NCBI GenBank assembly: GCA_963625655.1
Contig: CAVFTS010000003.1
Location: 17,682-81,681 of the forward strand
Length of the DNA: 64,000 bases
Source of the DNA: F23-B02 sp963625655
GTDB lineage: Bacteria > Bacillota > Clostridia > Oscillospirales > Oscillospiraceae
Direction of reading: 5' to 3'
Shown here: positions 30,609 to 39,436 of the stretch, piece after piece
How positions within the stretch are numbered: position 1 is the first letter of the stretch
Layout of the letters: the number at the start of each line of letters is the position of its first letter
Program-made: the position numbers and the translations under genes
The notes under the pieces: model-generated
Told to the model about the DNA's origin: nothing
What the model saw: the letters and a program-made list of their open reading frames with translations, nothing else
The model's database searches: none

Positions 30609-30716
30609 TCATTCAGATACAAGATACCAATACACAACTAACAGATCACTTTCACTTGCCGCAGTCAAGCGCTTCCCGATCTCCACCTCAAGCATTCGTC
30701 TCTCCTCGCTTGTCAT
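30609..30716 (-). CDS. Possible very small phage-region protein (35 aa)
   Basis: Minus-strand ATG at 30716 with GGGAG about 9 nt upstream; product MTSEERRMLEVEIGKRLTAA then SESDLLVVYWYLVSE. It looks like the short helical proteins placed between repressor and integrase in gut-Firmicute phages, but at this length chance is a real alternative. Confidence 0.4.
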   Translation of the reverse strand: MTSEERRMLEVEIGKRLTAASESDLLVVYWYLVSE

Positions 30717-30908
30717 GATTTGTTTCTCCCTTCTCAACTTCAGTATTGTATTCCCGTTTATCTTCTGATACTATGTGTATGTGCGCTATTTTACCAAAGC
30801 GCCACAGGAAGCGCCACAACAGCGTCCATGCCGTTACACTTGCGGATGTAATTCTTGATATCCCATGCCCCGAAAACGGCACAGGCGAAGTTAAAAGGGG
30901 GAATAACG

Positions 30909-32042
30909 ATGCAATGCCGAAAATGCAAAGCTGAACTTGCGGAAGGCTCGAACTTCTGCCACATATGCGGCTGCCGTGTGACATCGGCAGGGAGAAAACC
31001 GAAGAACCGAGGCAATGGTACGGGAAGCGTGTACCGCCGAGGGGATAAGTGGATGGCAGCCGTGATCGTGGGGTACACCGTGGATGCGGACGGTAAGACT
31101 CACAAAACTACACGGACCAAAGGCGGCTTCAAGACAAAACGTGATGCTTTGGAGTATCTCCCGAAGCTCAGACAGGAATCGGGACGAAAACCGAAGAACT
31201 TCACTTTCACTCAGCTCTACGAAGCATGGCTGCCTACGCACCATGCAGGGAAAAGCACAATCGATTGTTACAAGGCAGCGTGTAAATACTTTAAACCGAT
31301 CTACAGCATACCGTTCGCCGAGATCGATATCGATGACTTGCAAGAATGCATTGACGAATGCCCGAAGGGGAGACGGACACAGGAGAACATGAGAGCGCTC
31401 TGCGGACTGATGTACAAGTATGCAATACCGAGGCATATTGCCACCTTAAACCTTGCGCAGTACCTGAAGGTGACTAATGGGGAGAGCGGCAGTAAATCGG
31501 CATTGCCCGATGATGCGATTGAAAAGCTATGGGCGCACGTTGGCTCTGTGTTCGGGGCAGAGTATATCCTCTGCCAATGCTACTTAGGTTTCCGTCCGTC
31601 TGAATTTATATCTCTCAGATCGGAACACTATAACGCAACAGAGAAAGCATTTGTGCATGGCTCGAAAACCGAGGCAGGCATAGACCGCACCGTCACCGTC
31701 TCTCCGAAGATCCAACCGTTTATAGATAATCTCGTCAAGACTCCCGGAACAGTTTTTACAGATTCGAATGGAAAAACTTATACCGCTTCACGCTACCGGG
31801 ACCTTTTCTACAATGTGCTTTCGCAATGCGGAATCGATAACCCGATGGTGGAAAGAGACGGCAAGAAGTTTTATACTTATACTCCGCACTCATGCCGGCA
31901 CACCTTCGCCACGCTGATGAAGCGAGTGAGGGGTGCGGACAAGGATAAGCTTGAGCTTATCGGACATACAAGCGGTGAGATGCTCCGTTACTATCAGGAT
32001 ATAAATTACAACGATCTCCGTAAAATCACGGACTCAATTTAA
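30909..32042 (+). CDS. Tyrosine-recombinase integrase with N-terminal zinc ribbon
   Basis: A 377-residue integrase; ATG 30909 has AGGGGG upstream. Residues 1-25 are a zinc ribbon (C-x2-C in CRKC and FCHICG). An AP2-like/arm-binding part (GTGSVYRRGDKWMAAVIVGY), a SAM-like core-binding domain (~90-175) and the catalytic domain (~190-377) follow. Catalytic residues seen: Arg in YLGFRPSEFISLR, H-x-x-R in PHSCRHTFATLM, His in IGHTS, and Tyr in MLRYYQDI. It ends 19 nt before the right direct repeat, and should recombine at the tRNA-Ala site. Confidence 0.93.
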   Translation: MQCRKCKAELAEGSNFCHICGCRVTSAGRKPKNRGNGTGSVYRRGDKWMAAVIVGYTVDADGKTHKTTRTKGGFKTKRDALEYLPKLRQESGRKPKNFTFTQLYEAWLPTHHAGKSTIDCYKAACKYFKPIYSIPFAEIDIDDLQECIDECPKGRRTQENMRALCGLMYKYAIPRHIATLNLAQYLKVTNGESGSKSALPDDAIEKLWAHVGSVFGAEYILCQCYLGFRPSEFISLRSEHYNATEKAFVHGSKTEAGIDRTVTVSPKIQPFIDNLVKTPGTVFTDSNGKTYTASRYRDLFYNVLSQCGIDNPMVERDGKKFYTYTPHSCRHTFATLMKRVRGADKDKLELIGHTSGEMLRYYQDINYNDLRKITDSI

Positions 32043-32060
32043 GTGAGCAACAGCGTGAGC

Positions 32061-32271
<211 letters not shown>

Positions 32272-32375
32272 AAACGCAAGAGTTATTTTAGCAGACGTGA
32301 TGGCGCTTGTCAATATTTTTTTATCGCAGAGTCGAACTTGCTGCGCAAACACAGGAAACGATGCTCGACGACGCA

Positions 32376-33683
32376 TCAGCTCAGTATCGTTATGCCGCCT
32401 TCGTCCTCGTGCAGGCTCCGTGAAAAGTAATGCGTCATAAGCCCGCACAGATCGTCAAAATCCTGCGCTCCGGCGGTCTCCCACGCCGAGTGCATGGCAA
32501 GCTGCGCAAGCCCGATGTCCACGGTCTTTACCGGCACAAGCACGTTGGCGATGCTGCCGAGCGTGGAGCCGCCCGCCATGTCGGAGCGGTTTGCAAAGCT
32601 CTGTACCCTGACGCCCGCTTCGGCGCAGATGCTCCTGAACACGGCAGAGGAAACGCCGTCGGTCGTGTAGTGCTGATTCGCATTGTACTTCACGACTACG
32701 CCGCCGCCTATGACGGGACAGTTGAGGGAGTCTGAATATTCCGGGTGATTCGGGTGCTTTGCGTGAGCGTTGTCGGCGGAGACGAGGAAGCTCTGCGCAA
32801 GCAGCATGCGATAGCGCTCCTCATCGCAGCCCAGCGACAGGCAGATGCGCCGTAGGGTATCACGCAGAAGCGAGGACGCAGCGCCCTGCTTCGTTGCGCT
32901 GCCTACCTCCTCGTTGTCAAACACGCAGCACACGGGGATCGCCTCGCTTTCCTGCGAAGCCGTAAAACCCTCCATGCAGCCGAAGGCGCACTGGAGATCA
33001 TCAAGCTTCGGGGAGAGAATAAGCTCGCCGTCGAAGCCGAGGCTCGTACCCCTGCCTCGGCAGTACAGGAACAGATCGGTGCCGACTATGCTTTCCTTCT
33101 CGACGCCGACGCTCTCCGCAACGAGCTTTAAAAAGCTTCCTGCGCTTTCGGCGGTACCGTACAGCGGCAGGGTATCGACCGCAGCGGAGTACTTCATACC
33201 GTCGTTTGCGGTGCGGTTCATGTGTATCGCAACGCTCGGAATTACGAGCAGGTCACGGTCAACATTCACGAGCTTCGTCTTGAGCCTGCCGCCCTCGCTT
33301 ACGATGATACGCCCTGCGACGCTGAGCGGTCTGTCAAACCACGTCGCCATGAGCATACCGCCGTACTTCTCGGTGTTGAGCTGAACGTATGCGTCCGAGG
33401 GCTTTTCGGGGTTCTCCTTGACCTTGAAGGTGGGGGAATCGCTGTGCGCCGCCGCCATCATAAAGCCGGAGGGCTCACCCTCCGGGATGCGGAAGGCGAT
33501 GATCGAGGAACCGTTGCGGCGAACAAAATACTTGCCGCCGTGCCGAAGCTCCCAGCTCCGTGACTCCGAAAGCTCGGTGTAGCCGAGGACGCTCAGCGCC
33601 CCTGCGAAGTTTTCGACAACGTGAAAGCAGCTCGGTGATGCCTGAATGAAGTCGAGCAGCCTGTCTGTATATTTGTGTTCCAT
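32376..33683 (-). CDS. M18-family metalloaminopeptidase (aspartyl aminopeptidase type)
   Basis: A 435-residue cytoplasmic zinc peptidase that removes N-terminal (often acidic) residues. Start ATG at 33683 follows AAAGGTG; the upstream frame lacks support. Metal and catalytic motifs: His in MMAAAHSDSPTFK (~residue 78), Asp in LSPKLDDLQCAF, Glu-Glu in FDNEEVGSATKQG (~283), Asp in SADNAHAKHPNHPEYSD, and His in LAMHSAWETAG (~400). Length is normal. It is transcribed toward the tRNA-Ala. Confidence 0.93.
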   Translation of the reverse strand: MEHKYTDRLLDFIQASPSCFHVVENFAGALSVLGYTELSESRSWELRHGGKYFVRRNGSSIIAFRIPEGEPSGFMMAAAHSDSPTFKVKENPEKPSDAYVQLNTEKYGGMLMATWFDRPLSVAGRIIVSEGGRLKTKLVNVDRDLLVIPSVAIHMNRTANDGMKYSAAVDTLPLYGTAESAGSFLKLVAESVGVEKESIVGTDLFLYCRGRGTSLGFDGELILSPKLDDLQCAFGCMEGFTASQESEAIPVCCVFDNEEVGSATKQGAASSLLRDTLRRICLSLGCDEERYRMLLAQSFLVSADNAHAKHPNHPEYSDSLNCPVIGGGVVVKYNANQHYTTDGVSSAVFRSICAEAGVRVQSFANRSDMAGGSTLGSIANVLVPVKTVDIGLAQLAMHSAWETAGAQDFDDLCGLMTHYFSRSLHEDEGGITILS

Positions 33684-33819
33684 TTTATCGGCACCTTTCG
33701 TTTTTTTACAGCATAGCATTTTTTCAACCCCGTGGCAAGCCAAAGCGCTATTTACACGGGGGCGAAAATAAGATATTATCAAAGTGCGTAATATATTATT
33801 GTATAAGCGAGGTGCGGTT

Positions 33820-34275
33820 ATGGCTTACAAGGCAGCGATAATAACGGTCGGAGATGCAGCGAGCAAGGGCGGTGACGCAGCGGCGGAGATGCTGCAAAGC
33901 GCCGGATTTGAAATAATATACACGGCGGGAGTCCCCGCCGAGCGGCACACGATCTCGGCGGAGCTTATAAAGTGCGAGTACGAGCTTTGCGCAGACCTCG
34001 TCATCACGACGGGAGGCACGGGACTTTCCCACAGGGACGTGACGCCGGATGCGACGCTCGACATCATCGAACGGGAGATACCGGCGATCCCGCAGGCGAT
34101 GCTGCACTACAGCCTCGACATAACGCCGAGGGCGATGCTCACGAGGGCTGTCGCCGGGGTGCGCAACAATGCGCTCATCATAAATCTCCCCGGCAGCGAT
34201 AAGGCGGTGAGGGAAAATCTCTCCGCCGTCATGCCTGCACTCGGTCACGCAGTCTCGATGCTTGCGGGAAGGTAA
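33820..34275 (+). CDS. MogA/MoaB-family molybdopterin adenylyltransferase-like protein
   Basis: A 151-residue protein starting at ATG 33820 (GAGGTGCGG upstream). It has the family motifs ITVGDAASKGG (G-D), ADLVITTGGTGLSHRDVTPDA (TTGGTG), and NLPGSDKAVRENL (N-x-P-G-x). These proteins adenylate molybdopterin in molybdenum cofactor synthesis. No other moa/moe genes are in the window, so the pathway must be completed elsewhere or the protein serves another role. Confidence 0.9.
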   Translation: MAYKAAIITVGDAASKGGDAAAEMLQSAGFEIIYTAGVPAERHTISAELIKCEYELCADLVITTGGTGLSHRDVTPDATLDIIEREIPAIPQAMLHYSLDITPRAMLTRAVAGVRNNALIINLPGSDKAVRENLSAVMPALGHAVSMLAGR

Positions 34276-34282
34276 GATAAGA

Positions 34283-34320
34283 GAGCTTCGGAGGCTTTGA
34301 CGGTTTCCGAAGCTCATATT
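34283..34320 (+). terminator. Terminator after mogA-like gene
   Basis: GAGCTTCGGA (34283-34292) pairs with TCCGAAGCTC (34306-34315) and is followed by ATATTTTT. Confidence 0.7.
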
Positions 34321-34451
34321 TTTAGAAATAATCACAAATTTACGAGGCATTTGTACAGAATACGCAGAATTAAATATTGCTTTTTGTATAAAAATGTTGT
34401 TAAATATATTGTATTGTGCTTTAAATCAAATTATATGTTGAGGTGTTTCCC

Positions 34452-34778
34452 GTGAAGCTTGTTTCGATGTGTGCCGCAGCGCTGCTCCTTGGTGCACTCG
34501 CTGCGTTCATAAACTCCCGCCTGAGCAGGTCGGCGCTCGGCAAAACGAGCGTTACCGCTATCATGGCGGTCAATTTCGCAAGGCTTCTTTTGGATGCACT
34601 GTGCCTCGGTATCGTGTACGGGGCGTGTCGGCTGCTTGAGGTCAAATTCACGGCGCCGCTCATCGCCGCCGCACTCGGACTTTCGGTCTGCGGACTTCTG
34701 TTTTTGAAGCTCATGACCGCCAAAGTAAGCAAAACCGATGCCGTAGATACGGAGAACGGAGGAGATATGCTTGGCTGA
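34452..34778 (+). CDS. atpI: AtpI-like ATP synthase assembly protein
   Basis: About 108 residues from GTG 34452; an upstream GTG at 34443 falls within the ribosome site GAGGTG. It is a small, poorly conserved membrane protein with about four hydrophobic segments (LVSMCAAALLLGALAAF; SVTAIMAVNFARLLLDALCL; a third and fourth to ~95). Its position as the first gene of the ATP synthase operon and its overlap with atpB make AtpI (c-ring assembly, Mg transport) the natural call. Confidence 0.65.
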   Translation: MKLVSMCAAALLLGALAAFINSRLSRSALGKTSVTAIMAVNFARLLLDALCLGIVYGACRLLEVKFTAPLIAAALGLSVCGLLFLKLMTAKVSKTDAVDTENGGDMLG

Positions 34779-35430
34779 ATTTTTTAATAATTTTCTGAAG
34801 CCGACGCCGACGGTCGTGACGATGTGGGTCATCATGGCGGTGCTGGTCCTGTTTTCGATCCTCGCAACGAGGAAGATGAAGGACAAGCCCGGAGTGCTGC
34901 AAAACATTGCGGAAATGGCGGTGTCGAAGCTGTTCGGCTTTATCGAGGGCGTCCTCGGCACCGAGCGCACGAAGAAGTATTTCCCCATATTTGCGACGTT
35001 TTTCATACTCATAGTCGTGTGCAACTATTCGGGACTGCTTCCCGGTGCGGGCGAGCTGTTTACGGTACCGACCTCGATGCTTGCCGTCACCGCAGCACTT
35101 GCGATAATCGGCTTTTTCACCATCCACACGACGGGCATAAGGACAAAGGGTCTAAAGGGCTACCTGCTCTCATTTTTAAAGCCCGTGGCGCTGCTTTTGC
35201 CCATAACTCTGCTTGAGCAGTTTATCCGCCCGATGTCGCTTGCTCTGCGACTTTACGGCAACATCTACGGCGAAGAAAAGGTAACGGAGACCTTCTACGG
35301 ACTGGTCCCGATACTTCTGCCGATCGTCATGAATGTGCTGAGCCTGCTGTTCTGCCTCATTCAGGCGATGATATTCACCATGCTGCTTGCGGTCTTTGTT
35401 GCCGAAGCGACCGAAACCGAAGAAGAATAA
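34771..35430 (+). CDS. atpB: ATP synthase F0 subunit a
   Basis: A 219-residue membrane subunit forming the half-channels next to the c-ring. The TTG start at 34771 is supported by GGAGGAG 7 nt upstream and by overlap with atpI. The key Arg is in LEQFIRPMSLALRLYGNIYG (LR-LYGN), and the family tail (LFCLIQAMIFTMLLAVFV) is seen. Typical Firmicute length. Confidence 0.93.
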   Translation: MAEFFNNFLKPTPTVVTMWVIMAVLVLFSILATRKMKDKPGVLQNIAEMAVSKLFGFIEGVLGTERTKKYFPIFATFFILIVVCNYSGLLPGAGELFTVPTSMLAVTAALAIIGFFTIHTTGIRTKGLKGYLLSFLKPVALLLPITLLEQFIRPMSLALRLYGNIYGEEKVTETFYGLVPILLPIVMNVLSLLFCLIQAMIFTMLLAVFVAEATETEEE

Positions 35431-35460
35431 TTTTTACGATACATTTCAGGAGGAAACAAA

Positions 35461-35697
35461 ATGGAACTGGTATACGGACTTATAGCGATCGCCGCTGCTC
35501 TGGCGATAGGACTCAGCACCATCGGCGTCGGCATAGGACAGGGTCTTGCTGCGGCAAAGGCGCTTGAATCCATGGCACGTCAGCCCGAAATGCACAGCAA
35601 GCTCCAGACCACGATGATCCTTGCAATGGGTCTTATGGAAGCGCTTGCGATCTACGGTCTGCTTATTGCATTCATCATTCTCGGCAATATGCCCTGA
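35461..35697 (+). CDS. atpE: ATP synthase F0 subunit c
   Basis: A 78-residue hairpin of two TM helices. First helix: AAALAIGLSTIGVGIGQGLA; polar loop ESMARQPEM; second helix: AMGLMEALAIYGLLIAF with the ion-carrying Glu in MEALAIY. The residue after Glu is Ala, not the Ser of Na+-type rings (ES-T), though a Gln in GIGQG is shared with them. Proton coupling is the more likely reading. AGGAGGAAACAAA precedes ATG. Confidence 0.95.
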   Translation: MELVYGLIAIAAALAIGLSTIGVGIGQGLAAAKALESMARQPEMHSKLQTTMILAMGLMEALAIYGLLIAFIILGNMP

Positions 35698-35739
35698 GGC
35701 AGGGAAGCAGATCACCATTTTTGAAGGGAGTGCAGAAGC

Positions 35740-36231
35740 TTGGTCTTAGACGTAGTAGGCCTTGAGATAAGTGTGCCTGAGTTTATATGGACCGTGATAA
35801 ACTTCTTTGTGCTGCTGTTCTTGCTTAAACGCTTTCTCTATGACCCCGTACTTAAATTTATGAACGAGCGCTCCGCCCGCATAGAGGCGGGACTTAATGA
35901 AGGCAAGCGTGCCGAAAAAGCCCTTGCCGAAAACGAGAAGGCGCTTGCGCAGGAGCTCGCTCTCAGCGGCAACGCCGCAAGAGAGCTTATCGGAGACGCA
36001 CGGAGCGATGCCGAAAAGGAAAAGGCGGAGCTTCTCGGCGGCGCTCATGCCGAGGCGGAGGCGCTGCATAAGCAGATCCGTGAGCGCATAAGTACGGAGG
36101 AAACACAGACGAGAGCGGAGCTGGACGCCGAACTGCCTGAGCTTGTAGGGCTGCTCACGGAGCGGCTTTTGGGCGAAGGCGGCGACGACGGCGAGGCGAT
36201 TAGCCGCCGCGTGCTGGAGTCCGGAAAGTGA
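35740..36231 (+). CDS. atpF: ATP synthase F0 subunit b
   Basis: A 163-residue peripheral-stalk subunit: one N-terminal TM helix (FIWTVINFFVLLFLLKRFLY, ~14-33) then a long charged coiled coil. TTG start at 35740 with GAAGGGAG upstream. A second, b-like segment opens the next gene, so the stalk may be a b/b' heterodimer as in photosynthetic bacteria. Confidence 0.88.
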   Translation: MVLDVVGLEISVPEFIWTVINFFVLLFLLKRFLYDPVLKFMNERSARIEAGLNEGKRAEKALAENEKALAQELALSGNAARELIGDARSDAEKEKAELLGGAHAEAEALHKQIRERISTEETQTRAELDAELPELVGLLTERLLGEGGDDGEAISRRVLESGK

Positions 36232-36276
36232 CACCGGTGCATTTAAGAACGCAGTGAAAGGAGGGATAACGCTCAG

Positions 36277-38511
36277 GTGGATGAGATAGTATACAGAATT
36301 ATTAACTTTGTCATTCTGTTCGGCGCTTTGGGCTATATCTGCCGGAATATGATAAAAAACATGTTCGGCGGCAGGAGAGAAAAGATAAGCCGTGAGCTTG
36401 CTGAGGCGGAATGTGCAAAGGAGCGGGCAAAATCGCTCCAAGGCGACATTGAAAGCGCCCGCCTTAAAAACGAGGAACGCAGAGCAAGGCTCATGGAGGA
36501 CGCAAGGCTCCAGGCGGAAATGACCAAACAGGAGACCGAGCGCTCAGGCGAGCTTGAGGCGCAGAGCCTTAAAGACAACGCCCTGCAAAGCGAACCGCAG
36601 CTCCGCAAGGAGATGCAGAGCAGGGTTGCCGCCGATGCGATACGCAAGGTGGCGCAGACTGCCTCCGAGGTGCTGAAAGACGGTGGCTTTGAGGCGTCGA
36701 AGCAGGCATTAAACGAGCGGTTTATCCAACAGATTAAGGATTTGGTATCGGCTATGCCGAGCGATATTTTGAACATGAACGAACTGAAAAAACTTGACAT
36801 TTCAATAAAGAGCGCAGAGCCGCTCTCCGATGAGGAGATGCAGCGCATCACCCGCATACTGTGCGAGACCTTTATAAGCTGCCGCAACGAGGTGGACAGC
36901 GAGCTTATAGGCGGCGTCCGTATGCAGGTCGGCGATACCGTGTACGACGGAACGCTCTCGCATCAGCTCGACAGACTCTCCCGTGACGTCGAGAGCAATA
37001 CGCTCATGAGCGACAAGGAGAGCATATCCGTTGCGGAGGAGATAAGAAACAAGCTCCGAGCGACCGACGCCAAGGTAGACGTGTTCCAGACGGGAACCGT
37101 CGAGACCCTCGGCGACGGCATCTGCCGTGTGTCGGGTCTTGCGGACGTCATGGCGGGCGAGATGCTTGAGTTCCCCGGCGGTCTGAAGGGCATGGTGCAG
37201 GATCTTGAGCGTGACAACGTCGGCGTTGTGCTGATGGGCGATTTCAGCCACATTCAGGAGGGCGACGAGGTGCGCCGCACCGGGCGTATAATCGAGGTTC
37301 CCGTCGGCGACTGCATGATAGGGCGTGTCGTGGACGCAATGGGTACGCCCATCGACGGCAAGGGTCCTCTCAACGCGCAGAGCTTCCGTGCGGTCGAAAG
37401 TCCCGCACCGAGCGTGCTGCACAGAAAGAGCGTTTCCGTTCCCATGCAGACGGGTCTGAAAGCGATCGATGCCCTCGTTCCCATCGGCAGAGGTCAGCGT
37501 GAGCTTATAATCGGCGACCGTCAGACGGGCAAAACGGCGATCGCACTCGACGCCATCATAAATCAGAAGGGCAAGGGCGTTATCTGCATCTACGTTGCGA
37601 TAGGTCAGAAGGAATCGACCATCGCAGGCGTTGTGGATAAGCTTCGCAAAACCGGAGCCATGGACTACTCCATCGTCGTTGCCGCAAACGCATCGGAGCC
37701 TGCTCCCATGCTGTATATCGCACCCTACGCAGGCGCCGCAATGGGCGAGTACTTCATGTACGACGGCAGAGACGTGCTTATCGTGTACGACGATCTGTCG
37801 AAGCAGGCGGCGGCATACCGTGAAATTTCCCTGCTGCTTCAGAGACCGCCCGGACGTGAAGCCTACCCCGGCGACGTGTTCTATCTCCACTCCAGACTTC
37901 TGGAAAGAGCGGCACGTCTCAGCGAGGACGCAGGCGGCGGCAGCATGACGGCGCTGCCCATTATCGAGACTCAGGCGGGCGACATTTCGGCGTATATCCC
38001 GACGAACGTTATCTCCATAACCGACGGACAGATATTCCTCGAAACCGACCTGTTCCACTCCGGCGTGCGTCCGGCGATAAACGTCGGTCTGTCCGTATCG
38101 AGAGTCGGCGGCGCAGCGCAGATAGGCGCAATGAAGCAGGTCGCAGGCAGACTGCGTGTCGATCTTGCTCAGTACAGAGAGCTGGCAAGCTTTGCGCAGT
38201 TCGGCTCCGACCTTGACAAGGCGACGAGGGACACCCTGCACAGAGGCGCAAGAATGACGGAGATCCTAAAGCAGAAGCAGTACGCTCCCATGAGCGCAGC
38301 GGATCAGGTCGTTGCGATATTTGCGGCATCCGAGGGCTTTACGGACGACGTGGAGCTTGAGGACATTGCCCGCTTTGAGGAGGAGCTCATCTCCTTCGTA
38401 AACCGCAATTATCCCGAACTGCACGACGAGATCATGTCCGGCAAGAAGCTTTCCGCCGAACAGCAGGAGAAGCTCAGAAGCAACATTCGCAAGTTTAAGG
38501 AAACCTTTTAA
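36277..38511 (+). CDS. atpA: ATP synthase b'-like/delta C-terminal/alpha fusion protein
   Basis: A single 744-residue frame. GTG 36277 follows AAAGGAGGG. Residues ~5-25 are a TM helix (YRIINFVILFGALGYICRNM) followed by a charged coiled coil to ~115, i.e. a second b subunit. Residues ~185-238 match the C-terminal domain of delta (DSELIGGVRMQVGDTVYDGT). Residue 244 (ATG 37006) begins a full alpha subunit: VAEEIRNKLRA, ETLGDGICRVSGLADVMAGE, P-loop GDRQTGKTA (~413), and SVSRVGGAAQ near the catalytic interface. The delta N-terminal bundle that normally contacts alpha is not evident, and no separate delta gene exists in the operon. A weak GAGAG before ATG 37006 means free alpha by internal initiation is possible. 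Confidence 0.9.
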   Translation: MDEIVYRIINFVILFGALGYICRNMIKNMFGGRREKISRELAEAECAKERAKSLQGDIESARLKNEERRARLMEDARLQAEMTKQETERSGELEAQSLKDNALQSEPQLRKEMQSRVAADAIRKVAQTASEVLKDGGFEASKQALNERFIQQIKDLVSAMPSDILNMNELKKLDISIKSAEPLSDEEMQRITRILCETFISCRNEVDSELIGGVRMQVGDTVYDGTLSHQLDRLSRDVESNTLMSDKESISVAEEIRNKLRATDAKVDVFQTGTVETLGDGICRVSGLADVMAGEMLEFPGGLKGMVQDLERDNVGVVLMGDFSHIQEGDEVRRTGRIIEVPVGDCMIGRVVDAMGTPIDGKGPLNAQSFRAVESPAPSVLHRKSVSVPMQTGLKAIDALVPIGRGQRELIIGDRQTGKTAIALDAIINQKGKGVICIYVAIGQKESTIAGVVDKLRKTGAMDYSIVVAANASEPAPMLYIAPYAGAAMGEYFMYDGRDVLIVYDDLSKQAAAYREISLLLQRPPGREAYPGDVFYLHSRLLERAARLSEDAGGGSMTALPIIETQAGDISAYIPTNVISITDGQIFLETDLFHSGVRPAINVGLSVSRVGGAAQIGAMKQVAGRLRVDLAQYRELASFAQFGSDLDKATRDTLHRGARMTEILKQKQYAPMSAADQVVAIFAASEGFTDDVELEDIARFEEELISFVNRNYPELHDEIMSGKKLSAEQQEKLRSNIRKFKETF

Positions 38512-38542
38512 TAATTGACAGCAGCGGAAAGGAGGGGCAAAA

Positions 38543-39409
38543 ATGGCGAATATGCGTTCGATAAGAACGAGGATAAAGAGCGTCAAGAACACGCAGCAGA
38601 TAACCAAGGCAATGAAGATGGTCGCCGTGTCGAAGCTGCGCCGTGCGCAGAGCGCAATGCAGACCATGACGCCGTTTGCCGAAAAAAGTCAGGAGATACT
38701 TGACACGCTCCTTTCCGGCAGCACGGCACCCGAAAACCGCTTCATATCCCCGAAAAAGGAGATAAAAAGAGTTTGCTATGTTCTTTTTGTCGGCAACAGG
38801 GGGCTTTGCGGAGTCTACAACAGCTCGCTTATGCACTTCATGCAGAGCATCGCAGAGGATGACGGCAGAGACATAAGCCTCGTCATCTGCGGACGTTGGG
38901 GCAAGGACGTCATCGCAAGGAGCGGGCTGCCGGTGCGCAGAAGCTTCACCGAGCTGAGCGACACGCCGAGCAGCATGGAGGCGCTTGAGATCTCCGAGTA
39001 CCTGAAAGAGCTGTATTTAAACGACGAGACGGACGAGATACACCTCGTCTACCAGCACTATATTTCGGCGCTCCGGCAGGAGCCGACGCAGACGCAGCTT
39101 CTGCCCGCAAAGCCGGAAAAGCTGCGTGAAAACGCAGCGGGCAAGGACTATATCTTCGCACCCGATGCGTCCGAGGTCTTGGAAAGCGTCATGCAGCTTT
39201 ATATAAACAACAAGGTGTACAGCGTGATGCTGGAGGCAAAGTGCGGTGAACACTCCTCCAGAATGACCGCAATGACCGCTGCGACCGACAGCACCAAGAC
39301 CCTCATCGACTCGCTCAGTCTTGCACTCAACAGGGCAAGGCAGGCGGCGATTACAACCGAGATCTCCGAGATCGTCGGCGGCGCATCGGCACTTAAAAAG
39401 AAGAAGTAA
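38543..39409 (+). CDS. atpG: ATP synthase F1 subunit gamma
   Basis: A 288-residue central-stalk subunit. N-terminal coiled coil: SIRTRIKSVKNTQQITKAMK, MVAVSKLRRAQ; Rossmann-like middle: VLFVGNRGLCGVYNSS; C-terminal helix: ALNRARQAAITTEISEIVGG. GGAGGGG before the ATG. It rotates inside the alpha3beta3 ring. Confidence 0.96.
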   Translation: MANMRSIRTRIKSVKNTQQITKAMKMVAVSKLRRAQSAMQTMTPFAEKSQEILDTLLSGSTAPENRFISPKKEIKRVCYVLFVGNRGLCGVYNSSLMHFMQSIAEDDGRDISLVICGRWGKDVIARSGLPVRRSFTELSDTPSSMEALEISEYLKELYLNDETDEIHLVYQHYISALRQEPTQTQLLPAKPEKLRENAAGKDYIFAPDASEVLESVMQLYINNKVYSVMLEAKCGEHSSRMTAMTAATDSTKTLIDSLSLALNRARQAAITTEISEIVGGASALKKKK

Positions 39410-39436
39410 GCATCCTCACACACAGGAGGTAAATAC

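Noticed and set aside
34767..34769. ATG at 34767 as the atpB start
   Set aside because: It is in the atpI frame (its C-terminal Met); the atpB frame starts with TTG at 34771 behind GGAGGAG.
36802..38241. 479-codon minus-strand frame opposite atpA
   Set aside because: Antisense to strongly conserved alpha-subunit coding; no motifs or ribosome site.
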